A stretch of 64,000 nucleotides of DNA from Gymnopilus junonius (taxonomy: Eukaryota > Basidiomycota > Agaricomycetes > Agaricales > Galerinaceae): positions 62,001 through 126,000 of the forward strand of contig JADNYJ010000031.1 in the NCBI GenBank assembly GCA_015501075.1. The letters run 5' to 3'. Of the stretch, positions 46,291 to 60,134 are shown piece after piece. The notes under the pieces were generated by a model. The model was not told where the DNA came from. It searched no databases and saw only the letters and a program-made list of their open reading frames with translations. Each line of letters starts with the position of its first letter. Positions within the stretch are counted from its first letter, which is position 1. A program made the translations under genes and the position numbers.

Positions 46291-48025
46291 TTCTGAAGCA
46301 TTTGCGTCATAAGATACATCGGGTCGCCGCGTTTGGAATGCCCGTGATCAGGTCACATTGCGTCACGCTCGTGCCGTCGCTCCCGCGTGACCCCCGAGTT
46401 CTGTCTTCGTCCCTTTCACTGCAGTCTGGCACCTTTCAAACGATCTAGAATGGCAGCTAGCGCGCTACATACTCTGTCCTTTTTCTCAATTTACTGCGCC
46501 CTTTCCTCTTTTCTGCCAGGGGGATAGGCGCCGCGCCGTGTTTCATGATGGCAACGATGACGATCCTATCCATTTCGCACTCATTTCCCCGGATATTTCT
46601 CACATATGATGGCAATGGCGTCAAGCACCATTGCCGACCAATTTTCTCCCAACATTAACATTTCTTTCTCAGTATTCTATCCAGCTCTAACCTCGACTGT
46701 GACGGTGAGGACCCCAAACTCTCGGTTCACACCACGACTCAGAAGTCCGGGATGACCGCTCCAGACCGCTCCTACCACCTCCCGGCCGGCTCATCCACTT
46801 CAGAACCCTTCCAGTTTGACATTTCACCTCCAAAGCCGAAATTTCTCCCTTCTTCTCTGTCCTCGTGCGCGAAGTTTACATACGCACCGATGAGCCCTCG
46901 CAGAAATTCGTGGTCAAAGGCAAATTCTGTGAACTTCTACTGTAGATTCTCAGACCTCAGCCACCACAGTTCGTAGCATGCACATGCGTATAAAAACATG
47001 TTATGTAGGTCATTTTTAAACACTCGGTCCCGCGACTCCCAGTAAAGTATTTTTGCACGTTCTTCCCAAGCCCTCTGGTATCTAATTTATATCCCTCCCA
47101 CGAAGGCACAGGCCCACATCTCCGACAGGCAGCTTGCTATTCACGCTTACCCACTCACTCGTCCACCTCGCGTCGTCCAAGTATAAATACCACGACCTAA
47201 AATTTCCTTTAAATTCACACTCGCCTGAAATACAGATACATCCCTTCTCATCGACTTCAGAAATGTAGCTAAATACACAGTAAGTTACCCCGCGCACTTA
47301 AATTTAACCAGACATCCTAATAATACCATTTCTGTCTTATATTCCTTTCCATTGAAGCTCTAAACCCACTCTACGTGGACGATTCACAGTGGCGGGAAGC
47401 TTCAGGCTTGAACTTCGAATTCCAGGGGTTCTAACCGCCTGCGCAGCAGCGGGCCGCCCGACTCGGAATGCTCCTTCGAATTTTATTCCTTCCAGGTGCC
47501 AGCCACAAGTCCTCCACAGGTCCAATAAACTAAATACCAAGGCTTCTGGTTCACGCCACAATAACCATACCCTATGTAAAGCTTCTCCGCAGCACTGAAA
47601 ACTCTTTCCTCTCTGACGGCGTGGACCGTCTCCCCATCTGACGGACGTGTCGCATCTTTATTATTAACGACCTGGTTACATGGATGCTGACGACAACATC
47701 TTTTTCGGTGTTATCTGGAGGCTTCGAAAGCCCGCCTCTACAGTGCATTGCGACTATGGAGTCATTTTTAGATAGGCGCCCGTTCATATCATATCTCTGA
47801 TTGTAGATAATCGACCAACATCGAACGTCACAGGCTCACAGAAGCTTAATGCTGGACCTTTCGCGTGCACGTTACTCAAATCAATATCGCAGCCCACAAA
47901 GTTCACAACGAGGCAGCCGCAAGGCTCATTCTCCAGACATACATACATATAAAACGAAGATCTACTCGAGCTTCGCCTCGTTAGCCTTTTTGCTTTTGTT
48001 CGTCCAACTCGTCATCCTCTCCAGC
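46291..48025. other. Intergenic, 1.7 kb, between divergent genes
   Basis: It must hold promoters for the giant minus gene and the plus-strand unknown-family copy B. A TATA-like ATATAAAAC lies at about 47948, some 75 nt before the copy B start at 48026. Other frames (46752-46976, 47389-47598) lack support. Confidence 0.5.
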
Positions 48026-49364
48026 ATGAAGAAGCAGGACTACGAGCCTACGCTCCCTGATCCTCATCATGACGAATACGCATCGGACTTTGGAGGGTCT
48101 GATGCTACCTGTAAGTGATCCGCCGTCCTTTTTCTACGTACGTACGTACGTGACGCAATCGATTGCTCACCTCCATCTTATTATCTAGATCCCCCAAGCA
48201 CCCCGAACGTGGGTGGTACTTCAACGAGCGGTGGTGCCGGTAAGCCTCCTTGATCGTGAAAGACCGAAGGGCTGCTGGTTGATGATCTTCAACTCGGTCA
48301 TGACCATCCAGGTTCGAGCATCAAAATCTCCATCAGCGACCCGTCTGGTTCCGGCAATGCCGTAGATACGCTCAAAGATATTCATCGCTTTCTGTGAGGA
48401 CACCCCACCTTCACTACTAGCCATCACACCTCGTATTCATCATACGTTCAACCACTTCCTTGCACAGAGCATCCACCTTTGACAAGAACCTCTCGATATT
48501 CTTCTCTTCAGTTCCCAACAATATAAATAACAGCATCACCTACACGACCTCACCAGCCAACCCAGCTCCGTCCGTCATCGGCTTGCCTCCCACTTCCAAC
48601 ACCATCATCACAACGCCAACAGGGAGAGAAAGCACCTGCTTTCCAGCAGGATATTTCCGCATACGCGCTGCCGGCACTAACCTCTACTGGTCTGTGCATC
48701 ATGGCGACATCCATGAAGACGGAAATGCGCTGCATTTATACCCGCGACATGACACTGATATGCCAGAGCAGGTATAATGAGCAGAGATTCTGCATCTTGC
48801 ACCCTCTTAAGTTGACCACCTGATTCGTATGTTTGCTAGACTTTTTTCGTGAATGAAAAGGGTGAATTTTGCACCCGTGGCCTTGGTATCGATGTGATAG
48901 GTGAGCGATCACTTGGTACATATATCGACCTTATCATTCCAACCACCCTCGTCTCTCCAGGTACCACTCTAATAATCAGCCAAAGCCGACCTCCCACCGT
49001 CCCATGGCCCAACCCGTGGTCGCATCCCCTCCCTACATTCACCTATTCACCACAATCCAAAACCATCAGCGTCAAATTCCATATCGACCCTATCGCATCC
49101 GATCAATGGCCTCGCGCAGAAACTGAATGGAAGGAACCGCACAAGCACTTCATTGTCTCCGCACGGCCGCTTGCAGATGTGAGAATCCACCAGTTCAACG
49201 AGGTTTCACGATGGGCGCCGAGTGGGCGGTTTATAGCGTGGACGCATCATGCGGGTCACGTTTGGAATAGGAATCATGAGCATGCTCTCGGAGTCGTGGA
49301 GGAGAAGGATATTTTGGAGTCTAATGAGATGGATAGGATAAGATGGGTGATTGAGCAGGTTTAG
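48026..49364 (+). CDS. Unknown-family protein, copy B, intact, 328 aa
   Basis: Six exons close in phase: 48026..48110, 48189..48239, 48312..48393, 48468..48771, 48840..48900 and 48961..49364. The product begins MKKQDYEPTLPDPHHDEY, an acidic low-complexity leader. It has CFPAGYFRIRAAGTNLYWSV near residue 160, TFFVNEKGEFCTRGLGIDVI, then SRPPTVPWPNPWSHPLPTF, and VSRWAPSGRFIAWTHHAGHV near the end. It aligns block for block with the minus-strand copy at 38.4-39.5 kb. The in-frame upstream ATG at 47849 would add a membrane-like segment. I prefer 48026 because of its better context and the TATA-like box between the two. Intron 1 contains an (ACGT)n run. Family and function not recognised. Confidence 0.75.
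48137..48153. repeat. ACGT tetranucleotide repeat
   Basis: About four tandem ACGT units (TACGTACGTACGTACGTG) lie in intron 1 of copy B, between donor 48111 and acceptor 48188. Confidence 0.8.
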
Positions 49365-51613
49365 GTTCAGATGCAAGTAGGTTTTTGTAGGTAGTTGTGG
49401 CTACTGCGCGGCAGTTTCTGAACATTTATCTAGCATGCACAAAACATCTCCAAGGCTATCAAGTGAATTTGCCATGCCATGCTATTATTTAGCTCATGAA
49501 ACGTATTACCTGCACTGCTGAACTCTTCTTGAGCTTTTTTCCAGTAATTAAGTTTCAAAAGCAAATCTCCATGATGTTGTTTAACCTGGCCCACCAAGTC
49601 TTTTATGTTTCTTTTTTTTGTTACTGAAAGTGCTTCTTCAACTATAGTTTTTATATAGCTCCCATACGCGGGGAGGAAAGGCTATAGAGAGGCTGACGTG
49701 CGATAGATAGTCGAACGACTTTGCTTCCTGTGTCCGAGCCTATGAGGAATATTTTGTATAAAGTCGATGGTATGACGAAATACCGCTTGACGAATGCCGG
49801 CACCATTGTGAAGTCAGACGCGGAATATTCGTGCATTGTCGGTGCCGTTGGATAAGCAACGCAGTCCATTTGGTTTCTGTCTACCAATTTAAGTCGGGTA
49901 AATATGGACATTGCGGATAGGACTCGCCGGTAGATGGTGACATGAGAAGGCTGAGAGGATGACCAGCGATGTGGGCACAGGCTCAGCTCGTTTTCGGCCC
50001 GGAAACGTTAGATTGAAAAGGAGAGAAGAAATTGGATCAGGACTAACGAGGATGTCTGTCCCCTGAGTTCTGGATTCTTGGGTTCTTGAGTCCCTAGTTG
50101 AGGTAGATAATTCAGCAAAAAGACAAGCCGTGCAAAAAATGGCCAAGGGATCCAAAGAACATCAGGGTAGCGAGCGAGGCTTCGGATTTCGATGTCTGGG
50201 AGGAACTGTCATAGAGACAGGAGAAGCCCAGGTTAAACATTTATTTTGAATGCATTTGATGTCATGGGAGGGCAATGGGTGTAGAAGCTGTTGTGCTTCG
50301 CTGGAAGAAGGTAAATAGAGAGCTCTGAGTGACCATGTCAAACCAACAGAAGGCGACATGCAAGCCAGGACTAAGTACGAGCTTTGAGAGCAAGAGATTC
50401 AAGTTTACAACGACAGTATAGAGGACGGCAAAAGGAAGGAGGAAAGAAAAGGTAGTATTCAACGACAAGAACGTTGATGACTCATCAAAATATCTAATCA
50501 AATTTGCCGTCTCTCCAACTTTGCTTCGACTTGTCGCTTTGGCATTTGCTAACTTACCACCTACCCATGTTCGCGGTAAGCTGCCAGACCATTCAAATTC
50601 ATTACAACATGGCATGGGATAGACAATCCTCGGAGGTGCATGCTTGAGTAATATTCAACTGTCACTATTTTCACAGGTTCGCCACTTCAACAGAGCTGAG
50701 AGCATATCTACTCTCTGCCGAATGAAGAAGAGCCTATTATTCAGTTGATACACTGCCATGCTCCAACGATACGCTCCATATAGCCACTATCGAAGGCAGC
50801 AGAAATGACAACGCAAGCCTCAAGGGACTCACTGCCTAGACTGCAAGACATCCATTTTGTTCTCGTCTTGGTGCCACCACCTGGCAAGCCGACTCTTCAG
50901 GCCTCGTGGACCAAAATGTACGCTATCCACTTCTAGCTCAATGGCCAGAATAAGTATTAAATAATTCCTCACATGGGTTCTCATCTTGTCCTTCTCAGTT
51001 AGCCGCATTCCTCACTTTCCGCAGCCACTCAATGTTTCCTCCGTCATGTCTGGCATCTGGCCTTCCCGTCTCTCTGACCGGAAGCCCCTCAAGTTCTCCA
51101 ATAATATCACGCTTCCTCATCCCCCTCCCCTAAACTCCCGCGACATCATGCTTATGCGTTGTCTCGTCCTCTAGAGTGCTCGTTGTCCTGGAAGTAGTGA
51201 CACCAGTAGCTATCCGTGATACACAGCCAAGAACTGTCCCGGAAAATGAAGGACGACTGATTGTTACCGAAGGCGAAGAAATAAGAGTTCATATGCTAGG
51301 GGGTCGGTATCGTGGTTGAACCCAGGTTGAATCTCTGAAAGGCCTTCAATGAGCAGCGGCTTTCTGAAAGGCAATATGACAGTCATGGTCCCTTAGATGT
51401 ACGAAACCAATGGGCGACAAGTCCTTTGAATCAGACGTTGTTTCGGGATAAGACACGAGGATAAGACTTTCCCTTATTTCTGAGACTCGACGACACAAAC
51501 TCCCTACCCAACCTTATGATTATGCCCAAAGTTTCGCTTTCACGCTCACCATTCCACGAAGCGTTAGAGGTAGCCACGGATTTCGGCCAGATATCACGCG
51601 AAAACGTGTGGCC
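49365..51613. other. Gene-poor stretch, 2.2 kb
   Basis: Several medium frames occur on minus (49651-49911, 49889-50155, 50262-50615) without splice or family support. On plus, 50680-50910 contains a broken coding-like stretch with TELRAYLLSAE followed by stops. This looks like decayed coding DNA, but no family was recognised. Confidence 0.4.
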
Positions 51614-52008
51614 ATGGCATTCCTTTCCATTCCAGCACGCGATGACGTGCTGCCATCGCCCTCATCCACTTTACCCTCATCCACAACAACGACAAGCTCG
51701 GCACCGTCGTCCTCTGAATCACTTACTCCCGGTCAAACCGTAGGGGTTCTTGTGTATGTGGGTATCATTGGGGGCATTCCGCTTGTGGTAGTGATCCTGA
51801 TAGTGTGCAGCCGCATCTGTGGCGGAAGGAGACCAAACGTGAACGCTACAGTACGTGTATACCTTGGTCCAAAAAGCAAATGAAGCCTTTAATGAATATG
51901 GATCCCTTAAAATTTGTATGCCACTAGCCCCCTGCCCCTCAACCCCCTATGCCTCTCCGTCCTTGTGTCCCAAATCTGCCCAGTGCTCCGGAAAGAGCTA
52001 TATCGTGA
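51614..52008 (+). CDS. Small single-pass membrane protein with Ser/Thr-rich ectodomain, 105 aa
   Basis: Two exons, 51614..51850 and 51928..52008, join in phase 0 through a 77 nt GT-AG intron. The N-part is a Ser/Thr/Pro stretch (PSSTTTTSSAPSSSESLTP). It is followed by one strong transmembrane helix (VLVYVGIIGGIPLVVVILIV), a CSRICGGRR basic stop-transfer and a proline-rich tail with PAPQPPMPLRP. This layout is common in small fungal wall-sensor-like or Mid2-like proteins, but no homology is claimed. The real N-terminus may lie upstream, since no signal peptide is evident, and the gene could be a truncated remnant. Confidence 0.45.
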
Positions 52009-54667
52009 ATATCATTTTCCAGCCAATTTAAACACGGCCTGCTGGCCTTCGAGAACGCATATTCATTCCGCCGCGACCATAACAGTTTATGTCAATCACC
52101 CGACCTCTGCAGATTGAGTTAGTTTCAAATATGATACCAAGTTCCGGATTTCAGACGATCGTTTGGACAGAACCTGGCACTCATCATCATGTCCTTTTAC
52201 ACAGTCGATTACGACTTCCAGACAGGCAATATATTATTTTCGGACTCCATTTGACCTGTTCAAGCCATAGCCAACTTGGCACTCTTCAATGAGTTCGGCA
52301 AGAAACCTATGGCTCTTTTGCTAAAAAAATTAATCCCTGCATCTTTTCGTGAATGAAGTGCCCGGCAAAGTGCTAAGCAAAGATGCCTTTATCATTGTCA
52401 ATGCGTTGAGCATGGAACAATATGCTGTTCCGGAATACTCACAAGCACCGATGAGGTTTCTTTGGCCTGAGTTTGCTTTTCTAGAACAGGATCCATCGGG
52501 TTTGAGATAACCTCTCATTCGGGCTGAGCTTCGAGCGTATCTTCAGCCAAAGCAGGTGCATTCGCCAGTGACGATTCCTGAACAGATATATGTACGAGTT
52601 AGCATCAACACATATAATGTACCTAGTCGATTCTAGCGAAGATATGAATGGCGAATACATACCATCAGAGTAGTGCTGACTGACAGCTGCAGTAACCCAA
52701 AGGATTCCTGTTGCATGAAGTTAAATTTCTGCGGAATGAGAGTTCATAGTTCACGACTTACAATGGATGTCATAGCCACAAATGCTCCATGGGATGCTGA
52801 GAGGTACCGCAAACACGCTTTGGAGAGGAAGGGGAGTGACACAAGTAATCGAAGCTTTGGATACCTTTGCAGGTAGATGCTCTCGGTGCCTAGTATGGCG
52901 CCATGTAATTAAAGAGAATGGATTACAGAAGGACATGCAGAGTTTAAGAGTCTTCTGACTTCACATCACATTTGGGCTCTTCCTTGTCCTCGGCCATCTT
53001 CACTGGCATGTCAGCACCGTCATGTTGGATTTTATGAGAAAGAAATCGTTTGAAGAGCAGCACTGGTTCTGGTGTATGATAGATGGCTACACAACGACTC
53101 TGTTCTCAAGTATGTTTTAGTGATCAAACATACCTAAAGCTTCGGCTGAATTCTAGACGCTTTTACTCCCTGTTGGGTCTGCGCCTGTGAATACTGTGGG
53201 GTTTAAATCAAACGCCAAAATAAAAAGCGTACTTGCAGAGATCTCACATCGAACAGGGTTTTACAATGATCAAGGGCTCTCGCACTCATCCAACTGCTGC
53301 TTAATCGTGCCTTTGTTAAGCTTCTGAGAATGTATGTTCTGCGTTGCTAATGATTTCATAACATCGAGAATTCTTGAAAAGTCCTTAGAAAGCCATTAGC
53401 ATTGCTATCAACCGCCAAGATAACTGTAGACATACTTTCTAAGTTCCTGGATACGAGTTCCAAGGTCTCTAATTTCGCCTTGGACGCTTTCCCTGGCAAT
53501 GGCAAAAAATGTCTGGCAGACTTGAAGTGCGATGCCCCGAAGTTCATGAATCCTTGTTGGTTTGTGCGTTCTTTGCAACAAATTAGATCACGAGTAGTTG
53601 AATAATGGGTTCAACTTACACTGACGACATCGAAGACCTTAAGCGCGATTTCTATGACAATGGCTGAAAGCCTGAAACTTTGCACTGTTGACATCACCAG
53701 CAGCATTTTGGGTCGCAGTCAGCAGACTCGGAGGCGATATGCTATCAAATAGGGCCGAAGAACGGAAGTATTGCCAAGGCGAATGCGAATGCCGGCACAG
53801 CTAGGTCCTTAGGAAGAATGTCAACGGTTTCCTCTGGGTTGGGCGGTTCGAGGGTTTTCACTGGATTGGTTGGTTATGAGTCATCCATGTTGGACAGCGG
53901 AAGTTCGAACGTAAGAAGGGACAGGCCCTAGAGCGCCCATCTCTGACAGATAAACAGGAGTCAACTTGTGCTTGAACTCCAATTTTTCATTTCCTTACCA
54001 CCATGTGTCAGGTTCCTGGACAATCCTGCGGCTCTTCATCCACTTATTCTTTCGAACGAGTTCCAGGAATGGAGTCGAAATGACTTATGTTCTTCAATTT
54101 GCCCATCATGACTTAGACTTTGGCCTTGTAATGCCTGCAAGAAATGTGCTTTCGGAACTTTCAACATGACCCCGACGCCTCGAGAGCTTCTACACATTTT
54201 TGCGAATACATTTGGAAAGGCTCATCCTACAGTGCGCCCTCCTTAGGTACGATCCCCACTATAAGTTCGTTCGTCGCGCATTTCTAAAAATTTTCATCCT
54301 TTCACTAGACTTTGTAGAGTAGTGCAGCTTCTGCATATTATACCAGTCTTTATCCATTTATCATCCACTCTACCCCCAAATAGCGCGTAGCCATCCGTGG
54401 TCAACACATCTGCGTGTCGCATCCCTGCCTGAAAGGAATTCCAAGTGGTCCTGCCACCCTGACTACCCTGCCCGCCGGCTTCGTTACTTTCATGCTCATC
54501 CCTGCCTTGGTTTTGGAGTCGTCGGGTAACATTAATTTACGGGATGTGGAGACCATAAAGACGTTCAGAAGATATGTAGTTTGAGGAGGGCTTCGTTGAT
54601 ATGGTAACCCACATACAAAGTTCTTGAGGCATGCATTTCATATAGTCAACTCGTCGTTTTCTCTCAC
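52009..54667. other. Gene-poor stretch with decayed coding fragments, 2.7 kb
   Basis: Plus-strand pieces look once-coding: FVNEVPGKVLSKDAFIIVNA near 52350, AELRAYLQPKQ near 52530, NAPWDAERYRKHALERKGSD near 52780, and a frame at about 54080-54320 interrupted by one TGA at 54167. No family recognised and no intact gene proposed. Confidence 0.4.
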
Positions 54668-55060
54668 TTACGATGTAGGCCAGTCATCGTATCCAGCACC
54701 CTTTGCCTTTAAGTGCAAGTCAACCAAACTGTCGTACTTATCCCTCAAGTCAGCGTGATGATTCAAATACCAGTCATCGACTTCGGCCTGGAAAATGCAG
54801 AGAGTCGTCATTGAAGTCTTCCATGATATATATTGGCGAAAGATTTCATTTCTGCCGTTCCGAATCTTCTTTTCCCAAATCCCGCTCCTTTGTAACCTGA
54901 TAAACATTTTGTTGCACGAGCTCGAAATGGGCGACAGCAACAGCTTCACACCCTGCAACCGCAGCTTGTCACTACGCCTGAGGCAAACTTAGACTGCGCA
55001 ACGCGGTACGCGCCCCGAGCGACAGTAGGACAGACGGGGATATCGGTGGTGATACCGGAC
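54668..55060 (-). CDS. Candidate terminal exon(s) of an unrecognised minus gene
   Basis: The minus frame 54958..54668 ends with DDWYLNHHADLRDKYDSLVD and HLKAKGAGYDDWPTS before a stop. It reads like a helical domain end. An upstream frame to about 55060 could feed it through an intron. No start, no recognisable domain and no clear splice chain were established, so this is a low-confidence fragment. Confidence 0.3.
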
Positions 55061-55756
55061 ATCGATATCGCAAGGCAATTTAAGGTTGCAGTTCCTTCTC
55101 TTGAAACGGAAAAAGAAATACCGGAAAAGGCAGACTGGGTTTCCAGTGTGCGGGGGTGAGTTGTCGCCTCACTTCGGGGAGCCTGATGTAATTTTGGATT
55201 CATCCTACAGGTAGTCCTCTTGGAGCAAATGCTTTGAGCATTCATTCGTAGGCAATTGATGCTCGTGAAGAGTAGCCTCGTATTCAAAAAATTTTTGTTG
55301 CCAATATACAAAAAGAAAAAGTCCCAACAACGAAATTTCATAAGAAAAAGAAATATCCAAAAGCGACAGGCAGAAAGGAACGTAAAAGAAACGAGAGGGA
55401 AAATGCACATGGGAGGGAATATATTGAAAAAGGGAAGGGAATAGAAGATATAAAAAATAGAGGAAAGAGAATCGTCCTGAGAGGAATATCGTCTTTGGTC
55501 TTCATTTCCCCCCTCCCTTGGGCATGGCGTGTCGGGCACATAAAAACCTGTGAATGGATATTGTATCTTGTTTCTTGCTTTCATGGTATTTGCGACCAGC
55601 GACTCGAAGTGTGTTACTTTGAGTTTGTGTATATATTGAACGATGATAAAACTGAATGAGCCAGACCATTCAGTAACGATGAATGCACATGGAAGTAGTA
55701 GATAGACTCACTACAAAGAAAAGGTCTAGAGTATGAAAAATTACAAGTGCAGTTGA
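55061..55756. other. Intergenic, AT-rich with purine-rich tract
   Basis: 55,300-55,480 is strongly purine-rich on plus (many AGAAA/GGAAA words), similar in style to the transporter introns at 3-5 kb. Open frames here follow from composition. Confidence 0.5.
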
Positions 55757-57343
<1,587 letters not shown>

Positions 57344-60134
57344 GATGGTGGTGGTCAAAAGGAAAGGTGGTGGGCCGTCGGAGAATGTGTGACGAAGGAC
57401 CAAGTACAAGGACTGGTTATATAAGGTGGAAGACAAAAGCTGAACAATAACAAGTGATCTACAGAAAAGTTGTTACATTATACATAGCCGCCCTTTCTTT
57501 AGAACGCTTCAGATGAACCCACGATATCTGCATCTGCCCAGTACCTCATCGTTGTCTAGAGGACAAAAAGTTGTTCCCATAACGACCATATACAGACCAG
57601 ACGGTTGGCAGGCAACCGAATTTCTCTCGCTGTTATATTTCTGCCCTCGAGGGATGGCTGAACTTGGCTGAACTGATGTTAAGCATCAATACGCTTTGAT
57701 TCTTTGCAATGCAAGCTTTCATGTTAGACCTCCTATCTACTGAGGTCTCTGGTGCTGTTGATGGCCACAGAAACCAACTCCGGGTGGGATATCACTCCAG
57801 TAAACCATAGATGTAAGTCAAACTTGATGATAATGCTCTCAACTTCCACAGAACACTTTATTAATTATCTTGCTCAGATCATCTGACAGTACACCTCACC
57901 GACAGTGCCTGGCAGCCTGACCGGGCACCTCTATCAATTGCCATTGGCCCTGTTTTACGGTGTCGTCGAGCGACCATTTAAAATACCTAACCTTCAATGA
58001 TGAAGGAAACTGATCCTTGGGCAACGGAGACGGAAAAGGAAGTGCCTAATCTGTTGGTCCATGTGTTCAATCGTCAGTGAACAGAATACCGAAGTTGAAG
58101 GCCATTAACGCCCGCCGCGACGCCTATGTCTTGGCTGCGACGTAAGAGGGCAACTATCTACAACTGCCGACTCGCGTACTTCCTTCTATTCGAACTTCTA
58201 CCTCGCAGAATTCACAAATTTCTGTTGTAAAAATCATACGATTCTGTCTGTGACTCAACGGGTCTTGCTGTGGTTCCTTCATTAACAGTAGTAAGCCTAT
58301 ACCAGCACTCTTCTTCCACTGGCACTCAACGCTAGGCGTTGTGTTTCATCTCTACAGAACATACGTCTGCCACAGAAGAATTTGATCCCAAGGCTATGCG
58401 AGCAAGACAGAGCAATCAACTTCTCTCCTGTCAATGTCGAGTAATACGGATCACCTATCCCATAGAGCCCGACCCGGTAGAGGATCATCCTTCAGCACAT
58501 GCGCATCGTGACGCACTCTCATCCAACGCAAACTATCCAGAAGAATGCACATGCGCAACGTCCAATCAATGACACGCATCTGTCAGTGCCATTGGTGAGG
58601 CAGTTTTCCCATCTTCACGAAACGACGACAATGCTGATGATCTCTGGGCCAAGTCCATTGTTGCCAAGTTCTTCTCTTCTTTCTCGTTTCGTGTGCAGAA
58701 AATCCCAGAGTCGGAGAAGAATTTTGGGTCAAATTCTGGAAGTAAGCAAATGCCGGAAACTGATGCAAGAAACCTTCACACTTAAATAATGATTCTGAAA
58801 AAAGATTCCAGAGACCTCAAAAAAGCCACCAATCAGGGATCGAGTCGTCTATGGATGGTCAAAAGCGATGTGGGGATGATGGTAAATGGAATAATCAGCA
58901 CTCGGATCACCTACTTATCTGGTTTGCTGCAAGTCAAATCAAGGCAATGCACGTCATTCCTTGTCACCTTGCTGCGATCTACACTTATGCCTGAATCGGC
59001 TGTACCCCAGTCATTAAAGTCACTGTAATTTATTGAGTCGCGTTATGGCTCGTGTTCACTGATGATACGATGATATTCTTACTAGATATCGAGACCTGCT
59101 CACACGTTCGACTTAAACTTATGTAAATCGGGGCGCCCATTGTAAGGCGGCTTGCAGCACTGAGTTCGGGGAGGCAGGTAACACCTGCCTCGCAATCGTC
59201 AGTCGGTCGACAGAATTCAACAATTAGGGACGCTCACGTATACCGACATGATTTACTAGAGACAGAGTCGGATGTCTAAGGTCACCCGATTTCCGGGAGA
59301 TCCAATATCGTCGATTGCTAGATAGGCTGATAATGTTGCTCCTCTTTATCACTAGATATTCCTGGGTGACTTTCCTTCTCCTTGATGATCAATCTTTCCA
59401 CTACTAACAGCACTTAAACAAGAAACGAATATTTCTCCCGTAAAGGATAAGCACCTATGAAAGCTGAATAGCAGCTCTAAGGTGAGTGCTTTACTTTGGC
59501 GAGCAGCACAAAGCAGCGCGCTTGGTTCCTCAGAATGTGTTGTAGGTATGGACATTTGTCCTCTGAAATATAGCCGGACTCGTGAACAATGCGATAACTG
59601 GGAAGATAAACGACTGCATATCATAAATGCGGGCAGAAGTTTTTGCGGGGCACAGCCAATTTTCACCGTTTTCAAAGGACATATGCCTAATAATCCTTTG
59701 CTCGTTGAAATCTGTGTCTCAGCCGTCATCGTCAACATCAAACAGTCTGTCAAAGGCACGGGCTTTGAGGTCAGTATCGGCAACCTTTCAAATTCTCCAT
59801 TCTTTCTGCTGTAACTTATCGAAGAGGGCTCATCTGCGGTTGGTAATATTGTTGGAAGTCACCAGTTACGAGTAGGTGCCAAGCTCAGTACCATGACTAT
59901 GACCATACACCTGAGGGAGACACCATAAACATGGAGAATCAAAAAGAAAAAGAAAAGACAGCCTCATAGACGAGCAGTTTTCAAGGCAGTTATTCTGGAG
60001 TATTAATTACGACCTCAAAGCATTTATCATATCGAGGTTTCCCGAGAAATTACAACACAGAAAGCGATGGAAAGCAAGAAAAAGAACATGGAAAATTTCC
60101 GACAGTAAAATTGCCAACTAGATGAGTTACGTAA
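57344..60134. other. Intergenic, 2.8 kb
   Basis: Contains the MAPK promoter just above 57343. Frames at 58339-58572, 59352-59783 and 59482-59814 have no splice chain or recognised domain. No RNA gene seen. Confidence 0.5.
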
